Notes under the pieces: generated by a model
The model's database searches: none
Told to the model about the DNA's origin: nothing
Seen by the model: only the letters and a program-made list of their open reading frames with translations
Shown here: piece after piece, positions 16,832-25,963 of the stretch
Position numbering within the stretch: the first letter of the stretch is position 1
Layout of the letters: each line of letters begins with the position of its first letter
Origin: CAYQJS01 sp964417895
GTDB lineage: Bacteria > Chloroflexota > UBA6077 > SHYK01
Length of the DNA: 36,942 bases
Reading direction: 5' to 3'
NCBI GenBank assembly: GCA_964417895.1
Contig: CAYQJS010000053.1
Coordinates: forward strand, 1 to 36,942
Made by a program: the position numbers and the translations under genes

Positions 16832-18535
16832 CTATTTCAAAGCCCACTCATGAGCGTTCCACGCAGCGGTGGCGCTAGCCGAGCCCGCTGTGACGTTGCT
16901 CAGGCGATCGTGGATCAAAGTGGGATTGGCGATGTGAAACATCCCCAGGAAGATGAGATCGTCCGTAACGCGCCGCATGATCTGGCTGAGGATCGCAGCC
17001 CGCTCGCCTCGGGGAACGGTGCTAACGAACCGGTCCAGCAAAGCATCCATCTCGGGGTTCATATACCGAGGATCGTTGCCGCCCGTATACCGGTTCTCGG
17101 GCAGCGGCGCCTCCGAACTGTGTAGTCGCCTTCTGAGAACGTTCATCGTGTTCGACGTCCGCTTGAACTGAAAGCCCGGAAAGTTCGCTCGGTACTCCCC
17201 ATCCGCTTGCCGCTGCGGAGCGATGACGACCGGGTCGACCGCAATGCCGAGCTGTTGCCAAAAGTCCGCAATGATGAGCATGCCTTGGGGTGAGGCGTCG
17301 CCGCCCGTAGTGCGAATTTCGAGTGCGAGTTGCTGATTCTGTCCGTCTCGAAGCATCCCATCCGAACCCTTCGCGTAACCAAGCCCCTCGAGGATCTGCG
17401 CTGCACGCCGCGGATCGTAGTCATATTTGACGACCGCCGACTCGACCTCCTTCCAGAGAGCCTCGGAGGGGCTGATGAAGCTATGAGCCACAGGCGCGAG
17501 ACCGCCCTGCAAGCTATTGCTCATCTCCTGGCGGTCGATGGCGTACATCATGGCGCGCCGAAACTGTGCGTTCCCTACGACAGCGGGACTCGGAGTGAGC
17601 ATCTGGGGCTGAACGAGGAACCAGTTGGAGATGGCCACTTCGATCCGGCCAGCGCCCCACTGGTCGCGTACGCTTACCGCTTGCTCGAGAGAAAGGCCGC
17701 GTCCTAGCGTGATCTCGACCGTTCCTGCCAAGATGTTCGCCATCAGCGCGTTCGCGTCGCGGATGAACCTGATTTCGATCTCGTCGATCTTCGGCCTTCC
17801 AAGGACGTACTGATCGTTAGCTTCGATGACAGCGTGGCTGCCGCCTACCCAATCCCGAAGGCGATACGGCCCTGTGCCAACGAACCCCTCGGTCCAGTAA
17901 GGCAACTGAGCGAACACCTCCTTGTTCTCCCCGTAGTAGTTCTCGAGGAGATGCTTCGGCACCGGGATGGCGATTTCATGCGTGAACAATCGGTCCGCGA
18001 AGATATAAGACTGCTTCCAGTGCACAACGAGAGTGTGCGGGTCGGGCGCGTCCATCGACTCTACCGATTCGAATGCTGGGTTGCGGAGGGCCGTTAGATC
18101 ACGGTCCTGGCCCAGGCGGGCAGTGAACAGAAGGTCCTCGGCTGTGAAGGCGGTGCCATCGTGCCACCGTGCATTGGCTCGGATCTTCCAAGTGGTCTCC
18201 ATACGACCGTCAGCCAACACCTTCCAGAGGCTGTTCTCGGCCGACGGTACAGCTTCCGCAAGCTCGGATTGCAGCTCTTCGCGATTGTCCGAGCGCGTGA
18301 GCCCGGCGGTGAGCAGCTGTTCGAGGGCGTCAGTGCCGGGAGCGGCACTTATCGCCGGACGGATCACGACAAACTTCGGAGTACCTTGCACGCCGACGGA
18401 GATGCGCTTGGGCTGCGCGGGCGTCGCTTCCGCGGAAGATGATGCGGAGGATAGACTTCCGGCCGGGCCCCAACAGCCCGACAAGAACCCTGCGGCAGCG
18501 ACCAGACTGACGACCCACCATGATCCGAACTTCAT
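16832..18535 (-). CDS. SBP3: ABC transporter substrate-binding lipoprotein, family 5
   Basis: A 567-residue lipoprotein with a long hydrophobic signal ending in lipobox LSGC (Cys 21). I chose ATG 18535, about ten bases after GGAGG, over the TTG three codons upstream. Motifs are WHDGTAFTAEDLLF, GTGPYRLRDW, FRRAMMYAIDRQEM and YDPRRAAQIL. It precedes the LigB-like dioxygenase on the same strand. It is divergent from the isochorismatase-like operon, so the 448-base gap upstream is shared regulatory space. Most like SBP2 and SBP6. No permease genes nearby; ligand unknown. Confidence 0.92.
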   Translation of the reverse strand: MKFGSWWVVSLVAAAGFLSGCWGPAGSLSSASSSAEATPAQPKRISVGVQGTPKFVVIRPAISAAPGTDALEQLLTAGLTRSDNREELQSELAEAVPSAENSLWKVLADGRMETTWKIRANARWHDGTAFTAEDLLFTARLGQDRDLTALRNPAFESVESMDAPDPHTLVVHWKQSYIFADRLFTHEIAIPVPKHLLENYYGENKEVFAQLPYWTEGFVGTGPYRLRDWVGGSHAVIEANDQYVLGRPKIDEIEIRFIRDANALMANILAGTVEITLGRGLSLEQAVSVRDQWGAGRIEVAISNWFLVQPQMLTPSPAVVGNAQFRRAMMYAIDRQEMSNSLQGGLAPVAHSFISPSEALWKEVESAVVKYDYDPRRAAQILEGLGYAKGSDGMLRDGQNQQLALEIRTTGGDASPQGMLIIADFWQQLGIAVDPVVIAPQRQADGEYRANFPGFQFKRTSNTMNVLRRRLHSSEAPLPENRYTGGNDPRYMNPEMDALLDRFVSTVPRGERAAILSQIMRRVTDDLIFLGMFHIANPTLIHDRLSNVTAGSASATAAWNAHEWALK

Positions 18536-18983
18536 AAGAGCCAACCTCCGCGTCGGACATCTGTACCCAGGCGTGGTGCCTAGCGTAACAATGCTGGTAA
18601 TGCCTTACAACCCGATGGTTTGATAAAGACGTTGGCCCGGCCCGACGCGCTGTTTAGATCGTCTGAAACGCGCGCGCTCCGAAGAGCGGCGGAGTCGTGG
18701 CTCTGGGTTCAAGGGAGCAAGAATTGCTCAAGGCAGAGCATTTGCGAAGCGCTAGAAGGGAGCGCCCATGGTAAGCTCACCGGGGATTAGCTTCCAGACA
18801 AAACCATCGACTGCCTGATAGGCAGGTTGCCGCGGGCGCGAGCGGAATTGACCTCTTGCCCCGCCGCAACGACTTGAGCACAAAGAAAGGCGAGGTCCAG
18901 ATGTCCATTTGGCGTGCCGACGGGATCACGGCGATCGTCGATCGCGACTTCCGTCGGAAAGGCCGCACGGCTGGCCATCGTTC
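18536..18983. promoter_or_regulatory. divergent intergenic region with a tRNA-derived palindrome
   Basis: A 448-base gap between SBP3 (leftward) and the isochorismatase-like gene (rightward), expected to hold both promoters. At 18811-18825 lies a perfect hairpin CTGCCTGATAGGCAG (five-base stem, five-base loop), followed by GTTGCCGCGGG. The whole block closely matches the tRNA-like sequence at 32675-32700. A short frame from ATG 18901 with weak coding character ends before 18984. I see nothing else. Confidence 0.45.
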
Positions 18984-19541
18984 ATGACGGAGGCCTCCTT
19001 CCGAAATCCGGCGGTAATCATCCTTGATATGGCGAAGGGGTACGGCTGGGAGCCGGGCAGCTTTGGCTACGAGATGGTCGCGAATGTCAGGCGGCTCAAG
19101 GATGCCTCCCATATGGCCGGCGTCCCAGTAGTCCATGTGACCAGCATGCGGAGGCCCACAGACAACCTACCTGGCACACGCCGTGCCATGCTGGTCAACA
19201 CTGAGGCGCTCGAAGTCATTCCAGAGCTCCAGCCGGTCGACCAGGACATCCAGATCTACAAGCGCTTCTTGAGCGGCTTCTCCCACAACGACCTCGACTA
19301 CACCTTGCGCACCATGGGCTGTGACTGCGTCATCATCGCTGGCGCGTCCACAGACAACACGGTCCTGTGGACATCCGGCGATGCCTTTCAATACCGTTAC
19401 GGAGTAGTGGTGGTGGAGGACTGCACAATCGTCCACCACGAGGCGCCCGGCGCCAAAGAGGCGGCCCTGGCGATTATCCGCCGGATCGGCGAAGTGCTCT
19501 CGCTCGATGAAGTCATCCGCAAATACCTGCGGCCGCGGTGA
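18984..19541 (+). CDS. isochorismatase-like hydrolase with Thr at the catalytic Cys position
   Basis: A 185-residue protein of the isochorismatase/cysteine-hydrolase fold, which includes N-carbamoylsarcosine amidase, nicotinamidase and isochorismatase. The catalytic Asp (D15, in VIILDMAKGY) and Lys (K93, in YKRFLSGF) are present. The nucleophile region, normally T-D-x-C-V-x-x-T, reads STDNTVLWT, putting Thr126 where Cys is expected. It may use another nucleophile, act as a lyase-like member, or be inactive. The start at ATG 18984 follows the domain boundary; the ribosome site is weak. It is the first gene of the run with SBP4 and two dienelactone hydrolases, suggesting amide or ester processing of an imported compound. 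Confidence 0.85.
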   Translation: MTEASFRNPAVIILDMAKGYGWEPGSFGYEMVANVRRLKDASHMAGVPVVHVTSMRRPTDNLPGTRRAMLVNTEALEVIPELQPVDQDIQIYKRFLSGFSHNDLDYTLRTMGCDCVIIAGASTDNTVLWTSGDAFQYRYGVVVVEDCTIVHHEAPGAKEAALAIIRRIGEVLSLDEVIRKYLRPR

Positions 19542-19584
19542 CGCCGCTTGGATCGCAACCTTCCCACCTGCTGGAGGCACACCG

Positions 19585-21279
19585 GTGAGATCGGCATTCA
19601 AGGCTTGTTGCCTGGTCGCTACCATGGTCGTCATCTCGGCGTGCGGGCCCGGAGGGTCGCAGGGCCGGCCCGAGACCTCAGCTACCGTGCAGGGGCCAAA
19701 AACGCTGACGGTCGCGATCAAGACTGAGGGAACGACGATTGAAGGGTTCACCGGAGAAGGCGGCATACGCGGTGGCTCTACCTTCGCTTCAGAGGTGCTG
19801 CATAACCATCTCACAGCGATCGATCCGCTCGAGCAACCACGTCCCCAGCTTACGACGGAGCTGCCGTCCTTCGATCGGGGCACCTGGGAGATGCTTTCAG
19901 ACGGCCGCATGTCCATGACGTGGAAGCTTCACCATGGGGTCAAGTGGCACGATGGCGCGCCTTTCACTAGCGACGACTTGATGTTCTCGCTTGGCCTCCA
20001 TAAGGACCCGGAGTTGGCCCACCCGTACGCAAGCGTGGCGAGCAGCATGGAGTCCGGCGCTGCCCCTGATCCCCTGACATTCATCGTCCACTGGTCAAAG
20101 GTCGATGTGAAGGCGTTGCAGGCTCTGGCCCTGACGCCGATGCCGAAGCATCTGATGGAAGCGCTTTACCAGACCGATAAGACGGGTTTCATTAACAGTC
20201 CACGGTTTACAACCGAGTTCATCGGGCTCGGCCCCTATCGACTGGCGAATTGGGAGCGTGGCTCCCACATGGAATTGGTGCGCTTCGATGGCTATTTCCT
20301 GGGACGGCCGCCACTCGATCGCCTCGTTGTCCGTTTTATCGGGGATCCGAGCGCGATGTTGGCTAACCTGCTGGCAGAGGCGATAGATATCCTCGTGCCG
20401 CAAAGCATCGACCTGGAGTCGGCGCTCGAGCTCCAACGCCGGTGGGAGGGGACGGGGAATCGAGTACGCATCGGACCGAGAACCGGAAGCAATGCGTACA
20501 TGGAGCTCATGTTTCGTCCGGAGTTCGCCCGCCCGGTGAACGGTCTGCCGAATCTTGCAGTTCGCCAGGGGCTCTACCATGGCATCGACCGCAGCGCCGT
20601 GGTCGAAGCCGCGTCGGCGGGGCTCGCACCGATCGCCGATAGCTGGTGGGGCCCCAACGATCCGCTACGTCGAGACGTCGAGCCATCGATCATTCAGTAC
20701 CCGTATGATCCAGCGCGAGCGCAGCAACTGCTCGCTCAGGGTGGATGGGAGCCAGGGCCTGACGGCACCCTCGTTCACAGGCCAAGCGGCGAACGCTTCG
20801 ATATCGAGATCTGGGTCAACCCGCAGGCGAACGACCGCATTGGGACCGTCGTCGCGGCCAACTGGCGGAGCCTGGGAGTGGCCGCAACCCAGAACATCAT
20901 TCCCGCCGCTAGGACAGACGACCGCGAGTACACCGCGCGGCATCCTGGCCCGCTCGTCGCGACCGCCTACGGAGATTGGAGCTCCGACCGGCTCGACTCG
21001 CGTCAGCTCGCCTCCGTGGCCAACCGGTGGAGCGGTAGAAACAGAGCGGGCTATGCAAACCCTCGATTCGACGCGCTTCGCGATCAACTGCTGCAGACCG
21101 TCGACCCCGCGCTACGCCTTCCCCTGCTGAGGGAGCAGGTCCAACTGGTCACGAGCGACGTTGCCTTCATGGCCCTGTACTGGGAGCTGTGGCCGCTCCC
21201 CATCCTCCGCGGAGTCAAGGGCGACATTGATCCCAACCGCGCCGGGTGGAATGTATTCACCTGGGATCGAGAGGGGTGA
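19585..21279 (+). CDS. SBP4: ABC transporter substrate-binding lipoprotein, family 5
   Basis: A 564-residue lipoprotein starting at GTG 19585, eight bases after GGAGG; the upstream in-frame ATG at 19507 would overlap the previous gene and spoil the signal peptide. Lipobox ISAC, Cys 20. Motifs are WHDGAPFTSDDLMF, GLGPYRLANW, the VRQGLYHGIDRSAV hinge helix and YDPARAQQLL. The mature N-terminus carries IEGFTGEGG, a segment also found in the deleted SBP5, so these two are sister genes. It is 43 bases after the isochorismatase-like gene and 28 before the first dienelactone hydrolase, a tight operon. Ligand unknown. Confidence 0.92.
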   Translation: MRSAFKACCLVATMVVISACGPGGSQGRPETSATVQGPKTLTVAIKTEGTTIEGFTGEGGIRGGSTFASEVLHNHLTAIDPLEQPRPQLTTELPSFDRGTWEMLSDGRMSMTWKLHHGVKWHDGAPFTSDDLMFSLGLHKDPELAHPYASVASSMESGAAPDPLTFIVHWSKVDVKALQALALTPMPKHLMEALYQTDKTGFINSPRFTTEFIGLGPYRLANWERGSHMELVRFDGYFLGRPPLDRLVVRFIGDPSAMLANLLAEAIDILVPQSIDLESALELQRRWEGTGNRVRIGPRTGSNAYMELMFRPEFARPVNGLPNLAVRQGLYHGIDRSAVVEAASAGLAPIADSWWGPNDPLRRDVEPSIIQYPYDPARAQQLLAQGGWEPGPDGTLVHRPSGERFDIEIWVNPQANDRIGTVVAANWRSLGVAATQNIIPAARTDDREYTARHPGPLVATAYGDWSSDRLDSRQLASVANRWSGRNRAGYANPRFDALRDQLLQTVDPALRLPLLREQVQLVTSDVAFMALYWELWPLPILRGVKGDIDPNRAGWNVFTWDREG

Positions 21280-21307
21280 CCACGGCGGTTCTGCACCTGG
21301 AGAAAGC

Positions 21308-22102
21308 ATGATTGAAGAGCACTCATACGTTGCTGCGAAGACCTCATGGGTGGACTTCGGCGAGGGTACGCGAGCTTTTCTTGCCATCCCCGCCCGCTTC
21401 AGAGCCCCCTTTGGAGGCGTCGTCCTGGGCCACGAACGTTACGGCCTCGTACAGCACACGCTGGACCTGACCGCTAAGTTCGCTTCGTACGGATACGTGG
21501 CCATTGCGCCGGACATGGCCTCTCACTGGAGCGGAGATAAAGAGGCTCTCGGCCGGGGGGATGCCCGACTGGCCCTCACCGACGACCAGGTAAAGGGCTA
21601 CATGTCGAGCAGCGTGGATTATCTCCTTCGCGTGCCCGAAGTGGACCGCAATCGCATCGCGGCCATGGGGGTCTGTGCGAGCGGGGGCCACCCCCATTTA
21701 CTGAATAGTGTCAGGCCGGATCTCGCGGCGAACATTGTGTTCTATGGAGGAACCGGAGCCACCGATGAGGTCATACAAGCGGTGACGGCCCCAACCCTGG
21801 GCGTGTTTGGCGAAGCGGATCACACGATCGCCCTCGAGGATGTCCGCGCCTTCCGGGCCAGGTTGGAAAAGCACAGAAAAAACTACGAGCTCAGGCTCTT
21901 CCCAGGCATGCCCCACGGTTGGCTCAACGACACCATGCCCGGCCGCTACCGCCAGAAGGAAGCCGAAGAAGCCTGGAGGGTGATCATGCGCTTCCTCGAA
22001 CAGGTGTACTCCGGCGGCTACCCTCCAGATCGAGTGCGGTGGCGAGCGTCCGCCCAGTACGCTCGTGATTATGACTTTGCGAAGAACGTCAGGCTCGCCT
22101 GA
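21308..22102 (+). CDS. dienelactone hydrolase family protein (copy 1)
   Basis: A 264-residue alpha/beta hydrolase of the dienelactone hydrolase family, which opens lactones formed during aromatic ring breakdown. The catalytic residues are all visible: C123 in GVCASGG, D171 in GEADHT and H203 in MPHGWLND, with the activating Glu at E43 (LGHERYG). Positions agree with the classical enzyme (Cys123, Asp171, His202). The ATG at 21308 follows GGAGAAAG. It lies between SBP4 and a longer paralog and is probably co-transcribed with both. Cytoplasmic, no signal peptide. The exact ester or lactone is not readable. Confidence 0.92.
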   Translation: MIEEHSYVAAKTSWVDFGEGTRAFLAIPARFRAPFGGVVLGHERYGLVQHTLDLTAKFASYGYVAIAPDMASHWSGDKEALGRGDARLALTDDQVKGYMSSSVDYLLRVPEVDRNRIAAMGVCASGGHPHLLNSVRPDLAANIVFYGGTGATDEVIQAVTAPTLGVFGEADHTIALEDVRAFRARLEKHRKNYELRLFPGMPHGWLNDTMPGRYRQKEAEEAWRVIMRFLEQVYSGGYPPDRVRWRASAQYARDYDFAKNVRLA

Positions 22103-22175
22103 CCTGGGGGGGCCCCTCGCCAGGCGCCAGCGCATCTGGCTTGCCGGCAAGACTCAACAGTGGAGGCAACAAACG

Positions 22176-23153
22176 ATGTCAAGTCTGCCAACGCCATCCC
22201 TGCCTTACTGGTCAACCGTCGAAAAGCCCGGATACCCGGAAGCCACCACACGGTGGGTAGACATCGGCGAGGGAACCCGCGCGTTTCTGGGTATCCCGCA
22301 GCGGGGCAAGCCACCGTACCGCGCGATGATTCTGGGCCACGAGCGCTACGGCCTGGTGCTGGACACGTTGGACCAGGTAGCGAAGTTCGCCGCCTATGGC
22401 TACGCGTGCATTGCCCCCGATATGGCGTCCGAGTTTGCCGGCAATAAGGAGGCCCTCAATCGGGGCGATATCGGCGGCGGGTGGACGAACGAAACGATCA
22501 AACTCTACATGGCACAGAGCTACGACTTTCTCACGACGCTTCCTGAAGTTGACCCGAAGTGCATTTCAGCCATCGGACTGTGCGCAAGCGGCGGCTGGCC
22601 CTGGATCCTGAACAGCGTCCGCCCTGATCTAGCCGCGTGCATTTGCTACTACGGTGGCGGGCCTTACAACGAAGAGCTCATGGAGAAGGTGACCGCCCCG
22701 ACCCTGTATGTCTACGGCGAGAAAGATCACGGCACGCCCATCGAACGCGTATTTGCGTTCCGTGATGAGATGGAGCGCCACAACAAGAACTGCGAGATCC
22801 GCCTCGAGCCTGATATGCCGCACGGTTATCTGAACGACACCATGCCCGGTCGCTACCGGCAGAAGGAGGCCAGCGAGGCCTGGGATCGCATCCTCGAGTT
22901 TCTGGACCGGGTCTACGCTGGGTACTTCGCGCCGGATCGAGTGCACCTGAGCTTCGAATCCGATTTCGCGGTTGACTATGACTTTTCGACAAACGTGCGC
23001 TATGGAAATTCGGGTCAGCCCGAACCCTCGATCCAGCGCTTCAACGCACTGAAGCAGGCCGTTGCCGAAGGGCGAGCCCCGAAGGCAGACCTGGACACTC
23101 AGATCGCCCTCTATCCTGAGTACTTCGCAGCCCACCCCGAAATGCTGGAGTAA
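22176..23153 (+). CDS. dienelactone hydrolase family protein (copy 2, C-terminal extension)
   Basis: A 325-residue paralog of the preceding gene, starting at ATG 22176 after GGAGG. The triad is intact: C136 in GLCASGG, D184 in GEKDHGT and H216 in MPHGYLND, with E56 in LGHERYG. Both copies share the unusual segment LNDTMPGRYRQKEA after the catalytic His. This copy carries about 60 extra C-terminal residues, helical and acidic, absent from copy 1. Tandem duplicates with different tails suggest two successive hydrolyses or two related substrates in one pathway. Confidence 0.92.
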   Translation: MSSLPTPSLPYWSTVEKPGYPEATTRWVDIGEGTRAFLGIPQRGKPPYRAMILGHERYGLVLDTLDQVAKFAAYGYACIAPDMASEFAGNKEALNRGDIGGGWTNETIKLYMAQSYDFLTTLPEVDPKCISAIGLCASGGWPWILNSVRPDLAACICYYGGGPYNEELMEKVTAPTLYVYGEKDHGTPIERVFAFRDEMERHNKNCEIRLEPDMPHGYLNDTMPGRYRQKEASEAWDRILEFLDRVYAGYFAPDRVHLSFESDFAVDYDFSTNVRYGNSGQPEPSIQRFNALKQAVAEGRAPKADLDTQIALYPEYFAAHPEMLE

Positions 23154-23236
23154 CGGAGAAGCGGCGACGAGACCTTCCTGAACGCTGGCGATAGCATGGC
23201 GAATTGGCGTCGGAACGCGGAACGGAGCGTCAAAAG

Positions 23237-23962
23237 ATGGCAGGGGACTGGCGTGGGACCATCGGCGTCGTGAAACCGGGAATTGGGACAGCGTCCCTCG
23301 TGGAATTCATTCGCCTCTTGCCCGACGGCATCAACGTTATTCCCACGTTCGCCAGGATCCGAGAGCACACGGTCGATGGCTTTCGAGACGCTCTCGAGAG
23401 CTATCGCCAGAGAATCGCCGAGCTGGCGAGCCTGGGGATCTGCGACCTCATTCATCCGGAGGGGGCCCCGCCATTCATGGTGCGCGGGCTCGCAGCCGAG
23501 CGAACGCTCGTTCAGGAATGGGAAGAGCAGTATGAGGTGCCGGTGTTCACCTCGAGCATGATCCAGGCTGCCGCGCTGCATGCTTTAGGCGCGAAACGGT
23601 TCCTCGGCTTCACGTTCTACGAGGGGGCGCTCCCCGACTACTTCAGCAGCTACTTCTCCGACGCCGGCCTCGAAGTCGCCGGGATGGAGACGCTTCCGCC
23701 GCGCCCGCCGGAGTGGCGTCACCCCTCGGCGGAAGATCTCTACTTCCATATCAAGGCGGGGTTTCGCAAGCATATGGGCGTCCAGGGCATCTATCTGCAT
23801 GGCTCGAGCTCCTGGCGGTTGATGGACGTAGGCGCGCTGGAGGACGACCTCGGCGTCCCGGTGCTGCACCCGATCGCCGTCCGCGTGTGGTACGTGCAGA
23901 AGCGGCTGGGGGTGAACCAGCCGGTGCGCGGAGCCGGCCGGCTCCTGGAGACCCTACCTTGA
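23237..23962 (+). CDS. Asp/Glu racemase-superfamily protein (maleate isomerase / arylmalonate decarboxylase-like)
   Basis: A 241-residue protein with the two-domain pattern of maleate isomerase and arylmalonate decarboxylase: an N-terminal GVVKPG strand, a central SSMIQAAALHALGAKR turn, and a C-terminal LEDDLGVPVLHPIAVRVW stretch matching the family's LExxLGxPVxxSNxAxxW. The two catalytic Cys positions appear changed. The N-terminal CTS site reads PEGAPP, and the C-terminal Cys site reads YLHGSSSW. The reaction is therefore uncertain; a cofactor-free lyase or isomerase on a dicarboxylic intermediate would suit the pathway. ATG 23237 was chosen over 23204 on domain start. It follows the two hydrolases in the same operon. 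Confidence 0.8.
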   Translation: MAGDWRGTIGVVKPGIGTASLVEFIRLLPDGINVIPTFARIREHTVDGFRDALESYRQRIAELASLGICDLIHPEGAPPFMVRGLAAERTLVQEWEEQYEVPVFTSSMIQAAALHALGAKRFLGFTFYEGALPDYFSSYFSDAGLEVAGMETLPPRPPEWRHPSAEDLYFHIKAGFRKHMGVQGIYLHGSSSWRLMDVGALEDDLGVPVLHPIAVRVWYVQKRLGVNQPVRGAGRLLETLP

Positions 23963-23976
23963 GCGTGAGGCGCACC

Positions 23977-24643
23977 ATGATCGCAATGGGCAGAACAGCG
24001 TTCACTGCCGTACTGGCAGTGGCGGTTGTCGTGGTCGGGTCATGCGCGCCGCAACAGCCCTCTGCGAACGGAGCGCCGACCTCGCAGCAAGCCTCCCTCA
24101 ATTCGGCCGCGCCGAAACTACTCAACGTCGGTCGGCTGCGCGAGCCAGCCACCATCGAGGGCTTCACCGGCGAGGGCGGCACGGCCGGGAGCGCCGGGGA
24201 AGTCAAGTACTTCATCCACGAGCACCTCACGCATTTGGACACCAACGATGCGGACGTTCCCCGACTGGCGGCGGAGCTGCCCGCCGTCGATAGGGGGACG
24301 TGGCGGGCCAACCCGGACGGCACAATGGACGTGACCTGGAAGCTCAGGTCGAACGTCACCTGGCACGATGGGGCGCCGTTCACCAGCGCCGATCTCGAGC
24401 GGACGTAACCAGAGCGGCTATGTCAACCCCCGGTACGATGAGATCCTGGATCGACTCGCGGTCACGATCGATCTCCGCGAGCGCAAGCCTCTCCTTCAGG
24501 AGCCGCAGCAGATCCTGATGGGCGACATCGCCCGCATGCCGCTGTACTGGGAGGTGCGCTCGGTGCTGTACCTCAAGAACATGAAGGGGGACATCTTCCC
24601 GTACAACACGACCTGGAACCTGCAGGAGTGGGACAAGCAATAG
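23977..24643 (+). pseudogene. SBP5: family-5 substrate-binding lipoprotein with internal deletion and frameshift
   Basis: The N-terminal part (23977-24408) has a lipoprotein signal (lipobox VGSC), the IEGFTGEGG segment shared with SBP4, and the start of the family motif WHDGAPFTSADLE, then hits a stop. In another frame, 24398-24643 continues as SGRNQSGYVNPRYDEIL and ends with the family C-terminus (YNTTWNLQEWDKQ). About 340 central residues are gone, joined at a GAGCGG sequence, so this is a one-event deletion of an SBP4-like gene. The ends are well preserved, indicating a recent loss. It closed the operon that begins at 18984. Confidence 0.88.
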
Positions 24644-24765
24644 CGCGCGTGCGCGCATGATCGACGCGGGCGTTCACACGGATGGGGCACGTGATCAAGG
24701 GACGAAAGGTTTCTTCGGGGAATCCGACCAGGAACGCCATGAGGGAGTATCGATAGGGCGCGCAC

Positions 24766-24814
24766 GGTGCGGATCGCGGCCCCGCACCGGAACCTGTACG
24801 CGATACCTTCCCAG
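24766..24814 (-). repeat. fragment matching the 3' end of the 117-residue gene at 29610
   Basis: About 45 of 50 bases match 29630-29679, which encodes the C-terminal WEGIAYWFRSRGRDPH of the hypothetical protein there. The fragment lies just downstream of the aldo/keto reductase on the same strand. It is probably what remains of a second copy of that gene. The rest of the 24644-24894 gap shows nothing recognisable. Confidence 0.6.
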
Positions 24815-24894
24815 GTCGTCGGGCTGGCGGTACTGTGTTCTTGGCGGGACGGGTATCCCTGCTTGCCTCAGCCCATGCGCCCCTGCCTCCCTCG

Positions 24895-25821
24895 TCACGA
24901 CGGTGCGAAACCGGCCGCCGCGAAGCGCTGCTTTGCAGCCTCGTACAGGTCGGGCAGGAGCGGCCCTCTGGTGGCCGCGGCCACGTTTTCGCGCAAGTGC
25001 GCGAGGTTTGCCGTGCCGACGATCGTGGTGCGAACGTCGGGGTTGCTGAGGGTGAACCGCAGCACCAGCTCCATCGGAGTGATGTCGCCAAGCAGGTCGT
25101 CGATCTCGGCGCGCTGCCAGGCCGCCCAGGTGTCACCTTCCCGTTTGCCCGGCGAGCCGCGCGCGACGCCGCTGCGTACGACCACGCCCGCCCCGGCCCG
25201 AGTCGCCTCGGCCATTGCCAACTCGTGCTCCCGCTCGACGGCGGAGTATGGCACCTGGAACGTATCGAACACGCCCATCGCGATCTGCTCACGCAGATTC
25301 GGAAGCTCGCCGGATACGCCTATCCAACGGACCTTCCCCTGCCGCAGGAGCTCCAGGAGCGCCTCGAGCCCGCCCTGCTCCTCCAGCTGAGCCCTAGTCG
25401 GGTTTCCGTGAAACTGGACCACGTCGAGGTAGTCGGTTCTGAGGCGCGTTAGGCTCTGCTCGACGCCGGCTACCACGTTCTCCGCTGTGAAAAGGTGGCC
25501 ACTGGTGCGCGCGCTCGCGGTAGCCGCCGTGCCAACCACGCAAGCGCACTTCGAGCATAGAAAATACTCTGAGCGGCGATGAGCGATGTACCTGCCGATC
25601 CGCTCTTCGCTCACCCCGTAGTCGGGCGCGGTGTCGATGTAGTTGATGCCGGCGTCGAGCACCGCGTTGAGGATCGCCTCGGCATCCGCCTCGGTGATGT
25701 CGCGGCTGCGCACCTCGCCCGGTCGGCTCGACGGCCGGCCGCTCAATTCCAGCGCGCCATAGCCAAGGGTCGTGACCTGGAGACCCGTGCGTCCCAGCTG
25801 TCGCTTCGGCAAATCGGTCAT
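24895..25821 (-). CDS. aldo/keto reductase
   Basis: A 308-residue NADPH-dependent aldo/keto reductase of the bacterial LGRTGLQV type. The catalytic tetrad is complete: D63 and Y68 in YIDTAPDYG, K91 in LCSKCA and H138 in QFHGNP. The C-terminal nucleotide-binding region (IVGTANLAHLREN) is typical. It is a single gene on the minus strand with an ATG at 25821. The upstream 142-base gap is shared with a divergent Rieske stub that has a strong ribosome site. It may reduce an aldehyde or ketone intermediate of the pathway, or a carbonyl by-product of oxygenation; its neighbours do not settle which. Confidence 0.92.
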   Translation of the reverse strand: MTDLPKRQLGRTGLQVTTLGYGALELSGRPSSRPGEVRSRDITEADAEAILNAVLDAGINYIDTAPDYGVSEERIGRYIAHRRSEYFLCSKCACVVGTAATASARTSGHLFTAENVVAGVEQSLTRLRTDYLDVVQFHGNPTRAQLEEQGGLEALLELLRQGKVRWIGVSGELPNLREQIAMGVFDTFQVPYSAVEREHELAMAEATRAGAGVVVRSGVARGSPGKREGDTWAAWQRAEIDDLLGDITPMELVLRFTLSNPDVRTTIVGTANLAHLRENVAAATRGPLLPDLYEAAKQRFAAAGFAPS

Positions 25822-25963
25822 GCACCGCTCAAAATTGCGATTCGAGCACCCATACTACTACGCTACCGCTTGACGTTCACTCTTTTCCCCACCAGTGCCC
25901 AGCGCGGAATCAGTTAGACTGCCCTTGTTGTCCGTCTTCCGGTTTCATAGAAGGAGGATTCTG

